NCBI GenBank assembly: GCA_037447655.1
Contig: JBBHKE010003300.1
Coordinates: 50,201 to 114,200, forward strand
Reading direction: 5' to 3'
DNA from: Zygnema cylindricum
Taxonomy: Eukaryota; Streptophyta; Zygnematophyceae; Zygnematales; Zygnemataceae
DNA length: 64,000 bases
Positions 1-11,882 of this stretch are shown in pieces. Made by a program: the position numbers and the translations under genes. Positions within the stretch are counted from its first letter, which is position 1; every line of letters starts with the position of its first letter. Under the pieces are notes generated by a model, which saw only the letters and a list, made by a program, of their open reading frames with translations, was not told the DNA's origin and did no database searches.

Positions 1-440
1 GGAGAGACGAGCACGGCGCAAACATTTGTAAAGGATGGATGAATGGAATTAGAAATCCGAAACCCCTACATTTTTTTTTCGTACATGATCGTCATTTTTC
101 TACATACACCAGCGTGACAAGCAAGGGAAGAAAATTGTGTACTCTCCCGCGTGCAAAAAAATCCAAAGACGTGTGACGCATGTGACAACGTTTTCTTGTT
201 CTTCTCTCGACTATTACTTTTATAAAATCGACTCGCAATTCAATTTATGTAGGAGTTTGAAGATGTGTTTGTATGACGTCGCAAAATGTTGTTTGCTTTC
301 ACACACTTTTTGTGCGGCATATGATTTTTTCATTGTAGGTCCCATTTTGTGAAAAAAAAAACTTACTTTAACACATGGGCACATTACCTAACATACGTAA
401 AACGAATCTGGACACGCAATCCTAAAGTGTAGCCCTTTTT
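1..440. other. Unassigned AT-rich sequence
   Basis: AT-rich intergenic sequence. No domain, RNA gene or terminal repeat recognised; the short open frames look like chance. Confidence 0.5.
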
Positions 441-444
441 GTCC

Positions 445-800
445 CCGTGTAAGCGTACCTCAACAAACTTACTTTGTACATGAGAAAAATTTATATGTAC
501 ATAGTTTTGAAGTGTCCTAATGCTGCAAAACGAAATCTTTACTTCAGTTTGTGACAATTATATACGTCGACAATGCCTGTGTAATTGCCAACGTCTATTA
601 TCTGTGTTTTGCATCGCATTTTTTTGTAACCGCTTGTGACGTTGCATGTCTTTGCGTGGCACTGTAGACGTCCAATCTTCGAGCTCAATCTTCGAGCTCT
701 ATGGGCGTTCATGGTTGAAGACGATGCCTTCGCCTTTGTATCTCTACGTCCGGTTGCCGTGAAATGACATCGAAGTCTTTAAACCCTTGAAAAATAAATA
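445..800. repeat. Partial copy of AGGGTGCGTC terminal-repeat family (family F)
   Basis: Shares the run from GTCCCCGTGTAAGC-like leader through GTCGACAATGCCTGTG, the TTTTTTTGTAACCGCTTGTGACG segment and the GGTTGAAGACGATGC block with the copies near 9025-10712 and 25031-25806. It lacks clear ends. It is an uninterrupted version of the site where the element at 9217 inserted. A short tandem duplication (CAATCTTCGAGCTC twice) occurs near 673-700. Confidence 0.55.
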
Positions 801-2280
801 AATCATATTGGACACAAAAGGAAAATGAAAAATAATTCATTAATTTTGCCTCGTATCTAAAATCGTATGATACTTTTTAAATTTGTTGACAAGTGCGAAG
901 ATGTTTTTCTATTGTCGAGCCGTGAGTTATTTCTCTTTTTGTTTTCTTTTACTTACTTATATCCTATTATTTATTTCCATTATATTTTCCGCCATAATTT
1001 TCCTTTTCATTCTCTTTGACCTCTTTCTCCCATTCCTCTCTCTTTTGCCCACCATGCCCTTAATTTTAAGAACATCATGCAATATCCACTCCATGACTTG
1101 ACAAAAATCTTAAACCTAAAACTGAAATAATGAGATTTAAAAAACGAGCATTACACAATAGCGTTGTATGCATGGATATTTTTTTATCAAATAACGTATT
1201 GGAAAATGAGTGGCTTGTCTCACCTATCGATTGGCGGTCATCGATCGATCGTGTGTGCATGGAGAAAAGATGTTTTAATTGGCGAAAAAAAACATTTACA
1301 CAGGGCGATACACGGTCTACCGTCCGTACGTCAATTTTACATCACCCTTTAAAAACTTTTCAGACGTTTGCCGAAGTTCAAACGCCAAATTTTCGAACTG
1401 TACCAGTGAACATTTTTATAATCGTCCCGAAACGAGTCCTTCCTGTCCTCTGATTGTCCGCCCGTTCTGTTTTCTTCGACCAAAATTCATAATCTAAACA
1501 TCGGACGGCTGAATATCAACAGTGAGATCGGAAATTAGTCGTCAAAAAAGTAGATGGTGCGAAACTAACAAAATCCTGCCGTTCCGTGCATACAGTTACA
1601 TTACAGGTTTTCCCGAAAACGGGAAGATTTTGCAAAGGGACAAAGTTTTTGAGACCTCGGGTCGCTGCCGGAAAAAGGAATAAACCCTAAAGAAGCAGAA
1701 ATAAGCAATCTGTACGGAAGGACCACTTGTAGAGTGCTCTAAAGTCTAAATGCAAGATGCGCACGTGGCGCTAACGTATGCAAGCTGCTGAATTGAATGA
1801 TATTAACGACAAAAAGATGGCAGAGTAAATTTTCCGATTTTTTTTGTTTTTGCTCTCCTTTTTGCTTTTTCGTACCTTTCACGTGAATGGCTGCAGTCAG
1901 AATCGCACGCGTGAATTTCGTATACGATTGGTTTAAAAGATGATTTGGGATGGAGAGGACCAGTCAATGGTACGGAAAAAATATATTTACTGACACGGTG
2001 CTGAAAGCATAGAGGTACCAAACGTACGGATTTTCACTTTTTTACGAAAATGCGTTAATTTTTTAAGATTTTGAAGTTTTCGTTAAATTCGTATACTTTT
2101 CATGTACGGACATAATGTACGGACAAAACGTACGAAATTAACAGAAAAAGATTGAAAGTACACCGTAAATCGCTATTAAAGTTAAGAAAACGATACACAT
2201 TCCCATGTTTTTAGGTTAGCCGCAAAAGTCTGTGTTCACATATTCGACGCCTGAATATGTAAGAACAGGTTAATGCTACT
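801..2280. other. Unassigned intergenic sequence, GTACGG-rich at its end
   Basis: No gene recognised. Open frames of up to 107 codons have no recognisable domain. The segment from about 2010 contains many GTACGGA motifs, which are also frequent in the window's repeats. Confidence 0.5.
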
Positions 2281-2299
2281 TTCCTTCGTCTTTATGACT

Positions 2300-2850
2300 T
2301 GGAATCAAATCTGCGTACGATTTTCTGTGCGACACACTCAATTTCCACTGACCACGCTTTCATCTTACACTTATTTTGTACGTCTGTACAAAATAATTAA
2401 TAGCTTTAGTACGGAATGACACACTACGTACGCTACACTATTTAAAAACAAACATACTCGGCCGTTTTTCGAAATTAGTAACTACGATGTTTAAACAGTA
2501 CAGTACCAATATCTAGGTTCGCTTTTCCATGCGACGCACTCAATTTCTACTGTCGACGCTTTCATCTGACACTTATTTTGTACGTCTGTACAAAATAAAA
2601 ACAAGCTTTAGTACGGACTGGCATATTACGTACGCTACACTATTTTAAAAAAATCGAAATTAGTAACTAACGCTATTGAAACAGTACAGGACCAATAAAT
2701 GAGTACGATTTTTCGTTCGACGCACTCAATTTTCCCCTGTCGACGCAATTACCTGACACATATTTTGTACGTATGTACGAAATAATGAGCAGTTTTAGTA
2801 CGGAGTGACACATTTGGTACATTACACTATCTAAAAATATGCGATGCGAG
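2300..2850. repeat. Three imperfect tandem copies of a ~190-bp unit
   Basis: Each unit has GCGACGCACTCAATTT-like sequence, then TATTTTGTACGTCTGTAC, then TTTTAGTACGGAGTGACACA and ACTATTTAAAAA. Copies start near 2306, 2507 and 2691. A diverged fourth copy is at about 16765-16930. The units carry no coding capacity. Confidence 0.7.
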
Positions 2851-3162
2851 GCTACCGCCCGCCGCGAGAAAATCTTTGACAGATATAATAAAAACCCCGT
2901 ACTTTTATGCATGAGCACATACCCTGAATTTTAGTAGTACTTTGGATTAGATGTTTCATATTTTACATTTTATTATGAAGTCAAACTCGGTCAACGCATT
3001 TTTATTTTTTTTGCATTTGTTCTGTGCGCATATATCATTATTTTTTCGACGTTTCATGCGTGCGTTTAAAACGCTTGGTACCTCTATGCTATTTTAGGTT
3101 CTAGAGTCAAAATTTAGTGGCGCTGAATTAATGTTATTAACACTAATAGCGATTCAACGTTG

Positions 3163-3383
3163 TACACCGTGAATCGCTATTACTGTTAATGTTTTTTAAG
3201 CCACTTAAAACATTATTTCTCCGTACACACGTGTCCAATTGTGAATCTGACGGTTGCGATTGAATTGTTGTATTCTCAGCATCCGATTGGCGGTCTCAAA
3301 TTGAAAATCGCACAAGTGTGTACGGAGAAGAGATGTTTTAAGTGGTAAAAAAATTATTAACACTAATAGCGATTCACGGTGTA
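3163..3383. mobile_element. MITE family A, 221-bp foldback
   Basis: Starts TACACCGTGAATCGCTATTA and ends with its inverse. Inner arms (CCACTTAAAACAT near 3200 and ATGTTTTAAGTGG near 3340) are also inverted, so most of the element can fold on itself. It has no coding capacity. The TA at each end could be a target duplication, as in Tc1/mariner-type MITEs. A solo 3' terminus of the same family lies just upstream at 3130-3156. Confidence 0.75.
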
Positions 3384-3476
3384 GTTTATGGATTATTTCC
3401 CTAGGCTAGTGTATGGTTTTTTGGTGTACTGTAGTTTCGGTCGCTTTGTGGTTTTCTTTTCTTCAAGTCCCTCTGG

Positions 3477-4058
3477 TTGCTTGAAAAATCCGACCGGAAA
3501 AACCCTAAAAACCCTGAAACCCTGAAAATCCTAACCCTAGGAACCCTAAAAATTATGATGGCGGCTCCTCGCTTGAATTTTCAGTCCCCCTCTTATTTCA
3601 GTCGTTATGAATACAAACCTAAAGGCAAAGATAACTCATCATTTTGTAACATAAAACCTGAGAAGTTATTCGCCTATAGGTCTAAAACATCGTCTACTTT
3701 CAGTGTATTTGATGGAAAAAAGTGCAATTTTAATAACAATGATTGGCATTTTATGAATTTCTCCATGAATGTACAATGTCAAAATGGCTACTTGTCATAT
3801 CCCGAGACTGTTTTAGGAAGAGGAATTGGAGGTATTTTTTTTCCAAGGAGGCTTGTTAAAGCGAATCTAAGTTTAAAAGAGGTCTTAGTTGAGAAAAATA
3901 AGAGGAAGAAGACGATTTCTCATTCATATTCTGAATCCAATACTTCCATTTTAGACAATGATTTTCTCGACACTAATAATCTTTCGATAGGAGAGCAATT
4001 TTCCGTTGAAGGATTCGAAGCCTTCTTGTTGGCACTACAAGACAAAATTTGCGCTGAG
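3477..4058 (+). CDS. Candidate 5' exon of an unknown gene
   Basis: An open frame of about 195 codons (an internal start MMAAPRLNFQSP at 3555 is likelier) ends at a strong donor, GAG|GTAAGC, at 4059. The leader carries repeated AAACCCTAA-like telo-box motifs, which in plants mark 5' ends of growth-related genes (general knowledge; not proof here). The protein is Asn-, Ser- and Lys-rich, with no domain I recognise. No downstream exon was found, so it may be a gene fragment. Confidence 0.4.
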
Positions 4059-4880
4059 GTAAGCAAACCCGCCCATCGCTACTAGAGTTAGTGAATTATA
4101 GGCATTAACACTTCATTAAATTTAAGCAAATTATTAGTGTAAACACTTTATTACATTTAACTTCACTAATTATGTTTTGACACATGGCCCATCATGAACC
4201 ACTTAACTATATATTCCCTGTACCCTTATTAGCATCAATGGCACTGTATTGGTGCCTAAAAATAGTATTAATGACACTGGTTGTTTTTTGCTCAACACTA
4301 ATTTTTCAAAATGTCCAAAACCAGCCACCTCATTCAGATTTGACTTAGAATTAATAACGTTAAATATAAACTCCATGCATAATTACTAGCGCTTACTAGT
4401 TTTAAATTATGTTTTAAATTATGTACACTAAATTATGTTTTGCCACATGGCCTGTGAAGTAGGTTTCTCATTTGTTTTACACATTCTGCAGAATGTACGG
4501 TGTGCTCATTGTTGTTGTTGTGGTTCTTTTTCGGTGCAAGTTATGGGTATATTTTTGTTTTTTTTTTTTTTTTTGTTGGACACATGTTTTCCAAATTTTT
4601 GTCAATAACATATGCCAAAAATATCGCGTATAAGTTCCATAAAATGGATCTGAATTACGGAAAACTGTGAATATAATTGATATTATGGTGATAGTAGAAA
4701 GCTTCAATTTCATCCGTTTTTTATGATATTATTGAGAAAAGTATTTTCTGAACTATTTCAAGTTCAGGCCTGGCTATGTCTACAGATCGTAAATGGATGC
4801 GGTCTTTTACCAAATGCCATGAGCTTCCCTTACTATCCTTACTTGTTTTTTTGTCTTTTTTTTTTAGATCTATTCAAAAC
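4059..4880. other. Unassigned sequence downstream of the candidate exon
   Basis: Contains a duplicated phrase (ACTAATTATGTTTTG + ACACATGGCC near 4160-4190 and again near 4425-4452), suggesting a decayed repeat. No exon recognised. Confidence 0.45.
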
Positions 4881-4899
4881 ATTTTAATTTGTTATTTTA

Positions 4900-5175
4900 C
4901 GCGGTTTTTGTGATCCAAATTATTATGCCTTAATTATAATTTGAATGAATTAGCTATAATTTGAACGTTGTAGCGGAAATTTGCTGTTTTAGTTATACTT
5001 TTTCGGTACAAATTATATTTAAACACTTAAGTTATAATTTGATTCCCTTAGTTATCTTGTTTTGGTTACATTGTTTTGATACAAATTATATTTGAAAGAC
5101 TTAGTTATTCTTTTAATGCATTAGTTATTATTTGAATGTCTTAATTATAATCATTTATAATGAGAATGTCTTAGT
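4900..5175. repeat. Degenerate AT-rich tandem repeat
   Basis: Variants of TTAGTTATAATTTGAATG recur about ten times with irregular spacing, and TACAAATTATATTTGAAA-like phrases occur twice. Non-coding. Confidence 0.6.
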
Positions 5176-5334
5176 TGAAGTTTGTTGGTCTGATATTGCA
5201 AAGGAGGAATATTGTTAGTTTATTTATTCTTAAGGTTACCCAAACTTGTACATTAAATTACTTACTAAGGTTTGTAGCATTTTGTTACAAAGAATGTCAT
5301 GGCTTTTTTTTTGTTTTATACAAACTATGCTGCC

Positions 5335-5835
5335 CGTTGCTATTAGCGTTAAACATTTTTCGGGTAATGTCAAAAGGCGTTTGATTTTACGGTCAACTGT
5401 TAGATTTTTTTTGTGGAGGCAAGCAAGTGAAAGGAAACGGTCTAACCTTCCAATTGTGGTGTCACGATGAAAAATCAAAAATGGCGGTCCTGAAAAATGT
5501 TCAACACTAGTAATGTTTACACACAATCAAAAATCGGAAATATATGTGGTGAGAAAAAGTATTTTGACTGCCCTAAAAATGTTCAACACTAATAGTGGTT
5601 ACGCAAACTACACACTGCCTGTCTCTCTTAGTGTCAAACATTTTTCGGGCACTCAAAGTACTTCTTTTCATCACTACTCTTTTCTGATTTTCAACCGTGA
5701 CATCACGATCGAGAGGTGAGATTGACGTCTTTCAATTCCTCCCTTAAAAAACGAAAAAAAGCAAAAAAAAAACAGTTGACGATAAAGTTAAAGACGTGTG
5801 GGTGCCCGAAAAATGCTCAACATTGTTGGTGTTTA
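5335..5835. mobile_element. Two foldback elements with AACATTTTTCGGGTA arms
   Basis: First unit about 5338-5513: left arm GCGTTAAACATTTTTCGGG, right arm CTGAAAAATGTTCAACACTA. Second unit about 5627-5833: left arm GTGTCAAACATTTTTCGGGC, right arm GCCCGAAAAATGCTCAACA. A further arm lies between them at 5575-5600. The ends resemble family A (CTATTAG...), so it may be a related MITE subfamily. Confidence 0.6.
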
Positions 5836-6400
5836 CACAAATTAGTGTGCTCTGTACTTCTAACTCAAAATGTTACTGAACTTTGTACATAAGTTCTATT
5901 TGAATAATAAGCGATTTGTAACTTTAATTAGTGTTTTCTGATGGTGGAAATGGCACCTTTACCTACTATTCTCAAACTTTTTCACCACAGCCGTATTTTA
6001 TTTGTATAGTGTCTTAGGTGTACTTTTTACTACTTTTTACTAATATACTTTTTACTGTATTATTAGGTATACTTTGTTGCATCAATTTACACCTCTTGTC
6101 ATTATTGGTCTGGACCACATTAGTTTTCTGAGTTTTCTATTTGAAGAAAACGTTTGAAATAATGTCGACAACCATAATTAATAAGAAACAAATACATGTG
6201 TTTAAGCATTTAGTCCCTTTTTTTATGTGCAAAAAGTAATGAGTTACTTGTGCTATGGGAGAATTAAACCACGAGAATTCAAAATATGCCCATTTTACTA
6301 CCTGTTCCCTAATCCCCAATTTTCAATCCTCAATCCCCTTTCCGTAATTCCTGATCCCCAATCTCTCCCCCCCCCCCCCTTGGTCTTCTGTCTCTCCTAT
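5836..6400. other. Unassigned sequence
   Basis: No feature recognised except a C homopolymer at about 6366-6379. Confidence 0.45.
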
Positions 6401-6420
6401 CTCCCTCTTTCTTGTAGTCC

Positions 6421-6700
6421 GTTCATGTATTGTTGGTTCACATATTGTTGGTTCATATATTTCCAGTGCATATATTGTCGGTTTATAAATTGTCGATTCA
6501 TATATTGTCGGTTCGTACTTTGGCGATTCATATCCTGTAGGTTCATATATTGTTGGTTCACATATTGTCGGTTTGTATATTGTCTCTTCATACATTGTCG
6601 GTTCGTACATTTGCAGTTCATATCTTGTAGGTTCATATATTGTTGGTTCACATCTTGTCAGTTCGTACATTGTCGGATCACATATTTTGAGTTCTTGTTC
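6421..6700. repeat. 15-bp minisatellite
   Basis: About 18 copies of GTTCATATATTGTCG with substitutions. Because 15 is a multiple of 3 and the unit has few stops, several frames stay open; the minus strand reads as repeated (M/I)YEPT. I see no codon-level conservation that would favour one frame, so I do not call a gene. Confidence 0.8.
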
Positions 6701-6754
6701 AGCTCGAATATGCGTACTCACGTCTACACACTTTGCAACAACAACCATAGGGTG

Positions 6755-6802
6755 TTTGCGTTAGGGTCACATACGCATCTGCGTTAGGGTCACATACGCA
6801 TC
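6755..6802. repeat. Short tandem duplication, ~23 bp x 2
   Basis: GCGTTAGGGTCACATACGCA occurs twice in direct succession. Confidence 0.8.
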
Positions 6803-6976
6803 ATAAACTCTTTCAAACTGCAATAGTGAAATAGTGTACGCTACTGACATCTACACATTTTGTGCCGCTTTCATGAATCAACCCCAATTTAAAACAAAAA
6901 AAATGCAATGATATGTTATTACTGCTTGTATATTTCACGACTTAGCAACGTACTTGCATGTAACGTGAATTGAAAA

Positions 6977-7265
6977 TCAACAACAATAATAATATATCCC
7001 TCTATTACTAACCATTTTTACGAATTACAATATTTTGTAATCTTTCATTTGATATGTATTTTTAGGCATCAATTGAGTCGGGATGGCACACGCGTACCTT
7101 TTTTTTTTTGCGCTTGCGATGTTAAATCAACAACAATAACAATATATCCCTTGATTAATAACCGTTTCAACCGAATTACTATATTTCGTAATCTTTCATT
7201 TGATATGTATTTTTAGGCATCAATTGAGCCGGGATGGCACACGCGTACCTTTTCTTTTTTTTCTC
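6977..7265. repeat. Tandem duplication, ~143 bp x 2
   Basis: Both copies contain AACAATATATCCC, then TTTCATTTGATATGTATTTT, then GATGGCACACGCGTACC. A third partial copy starts near 7272 (GATGTATGTTGAGGCATCAA). Confidence 0.75.
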
Positions 7266-7785
7266 TTGCGATGTATGTTGAGGCATCAATTTTGCACCGA
7301 CCGCACATTGGAACATGAGTCATGGTTGTAAGGGACATCTCGTTTTGGGTCGCGAGGACGTGCAGACACCGCCGCACGAGCACACAGATATCGCCTATTT
7401 AAGGTTTTCAACACGACAGCCAAAAGTCTATAATTTTTAATCGAAAAAACCGATTTTTATTTTGTATTTTTTCTCTTGACACTAAAAATACACTCTTCAT
7501 GGGAACAAAACCATAGGGTGATTTGATCAGCTTACCCATATGAAATTGTACTTCCTCCTATGTTGGTTGACGCATGAACTGAACCGTAATGGCACACCCG
7601 TAGAAATACTTGAGAGCTACAAATATCTAACCTTTTTGGTATTTTTTGGGTTTTGGGGTTTTAATAAAACATATTGACACAACATTACTACAATTTTTGA
7701 TGTTTTTAAAGCGTTCCTAAATAGTCTTCAACTAAATATGCACATGCACCATATGCGCCACTTTCTCTGACCGACCCTACTTTAG
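7266..7785. other. Unassigned sequence
   Basis: No gene or element ends recognised. Contains another partial AGGCATCAATT copy near 7283 and a diverged one near 7570. Confidence 0.45.
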
Positions 7786-7789
7786 TACA

Positions 7790-8775
7790 GGTAACGCGAC
7801 TGCCAGCAGCGTAACATTTTTGCCAACGTCGCCGGCAGCGTAATATTGTGCCAGCGTTGCCGGCAGCGTGACATTAGGCCACGCCGACAGCGTGACATTG
7901 TGCATGCGTCACCGGCAGCGTAACATTGTGCCACGTCGCCGGCTGCGTAATATTGTGCCAGCGTCGCCGGCAGCATGACATTGTGCCACGTCGTCGGCAG
8001 CATAACATTGTGCCAACGTCGCCGGCAACGTGACATTGTGCTAGCGTTGCCGGCAGTGTAACATTGTGCCACGTCGCCAGCAACGTAATATTGTGCCAGC
8101 GTCGCCGGCAACGTGACATTGTGCACATTGACAGCAGTGTAATATTGTGGCAGCGTCGGCGATAACGTCGCATTGTGCACGTCGGCAGCAGCGTAATATT
8201 GTGCCAGCGTCGCCTGCAACGTGACATTGTGCACGTCGCCGGCAGCGTAATATTGTTCCAGCGTCGCCGGTAGCGTGACATTGTGCCACTTCGCCGGTAG
8301 CATAATATTGTGCCATCGTCGTCGGCAGCGTGACATTGTGTCAACGTGGCCTGCAGCGTTACATTGTGCCACGTTGCCGGCAGCGTAATATTGTGCAAAC
8401 ATCGCCGGCAACGTGACATTATGCCAGCGTCACCAGCACCGTAACATTGTGCAAAATCGTCGTCGACAGCGTAATATTGTGCCAGCGTCGCCAGTAGCGT
8501 GACTGTGTGCACGTCGCCGGCAGCATAATATTGGGTCAGCGTCGCCAACAGCGTGACACTGTGCCACGTCGCCGGCAACATAATATTGTACCAGCGTCGC
8601 CAACAGCGTGACATTGTGCACGTCGCCGGCAATGTAATATTGTGCCAGCGTCCCCCGGCAGCGTAATATTGTGCTAGCGTCACCGGCAGCGTGACATTGT
8701 GCCACGTTGCCGGCAGCGTAATATTCTGCAGCGTCGCTGGCAGCGTGATGTTGTGCCAGCGACAAGCTGTAGCGC
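7790..8775. repeat. GC-rich 27-28-bp minisatellite with alternating monomers
   Basis: About 35 copies. Two monomer types alternate: GTAATATTGTGCCAGCGTCGCCGGCAGC-like (28) and GTGACATTGTGCCACGTCGC-like (27), giving a higher-order unit near 55-57 bp. Its GC content contrasts with the AT-rich flanks. Long open frames on the minus strand (up to 317 codons) are products of the repeat and not convincing genes. Confidence 0.85.
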
Positions 8776-8779
8776 TACA

Positions 8780-9024
8780 TCGTGCCCGCGGTACGGCCGT
8801 GTGACAGAAAAAAATCGAGACAGACACGGCGCCTATATAAGGTTTTCCCCGAAGGCGAACGCAGTTCCCTTATTTATATACTGATAGTTAAGAATTTTGC
8901 CAGCAAACACTTTTCATTGGGCCTGAGTTCCATCGGGAGGCTCTAGTAATTGTACATACAACATTACTGGTTGTGTTTTGCATACGTGTTCGTCTTTGAC
9001 TCTACCAAGTTAAGATCGGATGCT
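8780..9024. other. Unassigned sequence
   Basis: Nothing recognised beyond the edge of the minisatellite. Confidence 0.4.
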
Positions 9025-10712
9025 AAGGTATGTCCCCATGAACTTGTAACTTAGCGAACTTACTTTGTATTTTAGCGTGGATTCACCGGACCCGGTTTTC
9101 AACTATCCCGCTCTGTAAGGACGAAATTGTAACTTACGCTTGTGACGGTTGTATACGTCGACAATACCTGTGACGGTTGTCAACGTCTACAATCTGTGGT
9201 CCCACGTTATTTTTTGTAGTGTTGTGTATCGGTAAGGATTTGCCGATAACCGATATGGGCCTTTTTTCAGGGATCTGATAATCGATATATTGGTACGATA
9301 TATCGATATCGGTCTTATCGCCGATAAGTAGCCGATAATATCGGGTACTTATCGGCGATAATGCCGATAACGATAACTATCGGCGATAACTGTACTGGCC
9401 GTACAGATAATTGTACGGCATGTACACTCAACTGTACGTCTTATTCCCTGGACGTGTACAAGCACAGAAAGTACAGTAGCCGCCATGAGATCTGTACGGT
9501 TTTGATACGAATCCAGTAAAAACGATGTATCTTTCACATCCGACGCCATGGCTTTGTCCTTTTATTCATGAGATCCACTGGGACATGCCACGTGTCAACC
9601 TGTCGACTTTTTTGGCATAAGCTGCCGAAAGAGCCATTCCGGGATGCGGGCGCTCACGCTGGCCCGTCCGCTCGTGTTTTCTCATTCTAAGTCGTCCGTT
9701 CGATTCCGGCGGAGCGCAGAATGTTATTTTGCGTCCGTTGTACTTTTGTGTCCGCCGTCCTTTTCCAGTTCCATGTTCACCAGTTTTTTAGTAAAATTAC
9801 GTACGTCGCCGTAAAAGTTTTGTTCAGTTAACCGGCCAAAGTTTATATGCTGCGCTATCCGTAATAAATTGCAGTTAAGCGGTAACGGAACAGATTTTTA
9901 TACGTGGCATGCCACGCTATTTAAAATCAATAAAATAATACAGTATGTTATAAAGTACTAATGTATGCATACTATATATTTTTTAAATTATCGCCGATAT
10001 GGAATTTGTTGGTCCCAGACCGATATATCGGAATCTCTGACCGTTCGATAACCGATAACTATCGGTATCGCTGTTATCGCGATAGTTTTTTACCGATACA
10101 CAACAATAATTTTTTCGAACTGCTTGTGACGTCGTATGTCTTACCGTGACATTGTAGACGTACCGCCATCCAGTCTGTGCCGTTTCACGGTTGAAGACGA
10201 GGCGCTTTGCCTTCGCGACTCCTATCCGGTCGACGTGAAATGACATCGGAATTTGAAGACCCCTACAAAAAAAAGAAATCCATACTGGACGAAAACGGAC
10301 AAATCCAAACAAATTGTGTACTTTTCTTTGTCGTATTTAACGCAAACGGACAAAACATAGCGAATTCTGTACTTTTCTATGTCTTTGGAAATCGTATGAA
10401 AATTTCAAAAATTATGTCACGTGCGAATATATGTTCCTATTTGTTTATATAAAATCCCTAGTTTTAAAACACATCGCGCATGTGTTTTAAAGATAAGGTT
10501 AAAGATGACATTTTTTGTCGTCAAAGAGGGTCGAAAACCACAAGACGACAAATTTTCGTACATCCTAAGTTCGAGGATGACGCAAATTGTACTCTACAAA
10601 TTTGCGATTCCTTCGTACGGTTAGAACTTAGGCAATACGGCGCTAAGTTTTACATGAAAACGACAAAAAAAAACCCTTACTTATGCACATGGGGACATAC
10701 CCTTAGATATCG
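9025..10712. mobile_element. Family F element carrying a nested hAT-like insertion
   Basis: Left end (GTCCCCATGAACTTGTAACTTAGCG) and right end (CCCTTACTTATGCACATGGGG) match the two ends of the complete copy at 25031-25806 in opposite orientation. Removing 9217-10110 restores a continuous family F body of about 800 bp. No ORF in it resembles a transposase. Confidence 0.65.
9217..10110. mobile_element. Nested hAT-like non-autonomous element, ~0.89 kb
   Basis: Ends read TAGTGTTGTGTATCGGTAA and the inverse CCGATACACAACAATA. Flanks ATTTTTTG on the left and ATTTTTTC on the right look like an 8-bp target duplication with one change. Both ends are full of CGATAT/CCGATA palindromes. The interior holds no transposase domain. 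Confidence 0.6.
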
Positions 10713-10865
10713 TCAAAGATTTTTCATACCGACCAAAGGTTATGCAATATCTTCATTTGCGTAAAAAGCGTTACGAAATATCTTTCGGCAAGGATTTTTG
10801 GTGGACTTGCGTCCACGTTGTCCGAAGGCATCGGCTTGTGCCACGTGTGAGGATAAAGCTGGTAC

Positions 10866-10915
10866 ACCGTGTATCGCTATTAGTGTTAATGATTTTTTCG
10901 CCTAAAAAGCCACTT
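10866..10915. mobile_element. 5' fragment of MITE family A
   Basis: TACACCGTGTATCGCTATTAG + TGTTAATGATTTTTTCGCC matches the start of the 221-bp MITEs, but breaks off where family F sequence begins (AGGGTGCGTCTCG). Confidence 0.55.
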
Positions 10916-10994
10916 AGGGTGCGTCTCGATGTACTTCAAACTTAGAGAATTTACTTTGTTTTTAAGTGCAGATCCGGCGGACCCGGATTTCGGG

Positions 10995-11882
10995 CAGAGG
11001 TCGCAAAAGTCAAAATTTTACATAATCGAAACCGACCGTTTTTTTTTACAAAATCTGAGTAGCCGATGACCGACCGAGTTATGTCATGCTCCAAAATTGT
11101 TAACCGTTAACCGACCGTGGTTTACGAAATAAAAGTTAACCGAAACTCGATTTCTTGCGACTAACCGTGCCCGCCCGTAACCGAAAAAGTACAAAATTAT
11201 CTAATGTACGACGTATGAATAAGCCAATAATTACAATTTGTCGCGTTCCCTTAGATTTGCGAAATGAATAGTGTTTACTAACGTGTCAGATTTGCAACGC
11301 TTTGTCGCGTTCCCTAAGATTTGCGAAATGAATAGTGTACTACACCGTGAATCGTTATTAGCCTTATGTACTCTATATCGACACCACAAAATTTTGACAT
11401 ATATACCTTAAATAGAACAAATTACACTATTTAAGAACATGGACCATAATCTGCCACGTCTCGTGGCACTAAATTTGAATGAATGACCCTATTTTTTTCT
11501 TTACTCTAATAATTTCTATAGTCCAATATGGATTCGCGGTGTACCGTGTCAGATTTGCGACGCTTTGTCGCGTTCCCTAAAATTGCGAAATGAATAGTGT
11601 TACTACCGTGTCAGATTTGCGACGCAAATCATGATGTCACGAACTTCCACGATACCAAAGAGTACAAAGAACAATAATGTTGGATTGTATGGACAGTACA
11701 AAATTTTCATTTTTTTTGGTTTTTTGGTTGACCGACTGTAACCGACCATTATTTTTTTTCTGGTGAATCAACCGACCGCAACTGCCCGACCCTCAAAATT
11801 TGGCAACCGAATCCGTTCCGGATCCGGCGCGGGCGGTCGGTTAACGGTCGGTCACGGTTTCGGTGACCGTTTGCGACCTCTG
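10995..11882. mobile_element. hAT-type non-autonomous transposon, 888 bp, 8-bp TSD
   Basis: Ends CAGAGGTCGCAAA and TTTGCGACCTCTG are inverted repeats. It is flanked by a perfect 8-bp target duplication ATTTCGGG (10987-10994 and 11883-11890). Terminal CAG and an 8-bp duplication are hallmarks of the hAT superfamily. Subterminal regions are packed with ACCGACCG/CGGTCGGT motifs, possibly transposase binding sites. No transposase ORF. A MITE is nested inside. Confidence 0.82.
11341..11543. mobile_element. MITE family A/B, 203 bp, nested in hAT element
   Basis: Starts TACACCGTGAATCGTTATTA and ends GGATTCGCGGTGTA. A copy of the same length sits at the equivalent place in the second hAT element (15693-15895), so the insertion predates spread of that hAT family. 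The copy at 29489-29691 is the same element in the opposite orientation. Confidence 0.75.

Noticed and set aside
7782-8827. Long minus-strand open frames (209 and 317 codons)
   Set aside because: They lie wholly in the 27-28-bp minisatellite and translate its unit; no domain, no splice signals, and overlapping frames are equally open.
8985-9030. 5S rRNA-like phrase (AAGTTAAGATCGGATGCTAAGG)
   Set aside because: Only a short resemblance to the 5S internal region; flanks do not fit a 5S gene or 5S-derived SINE.
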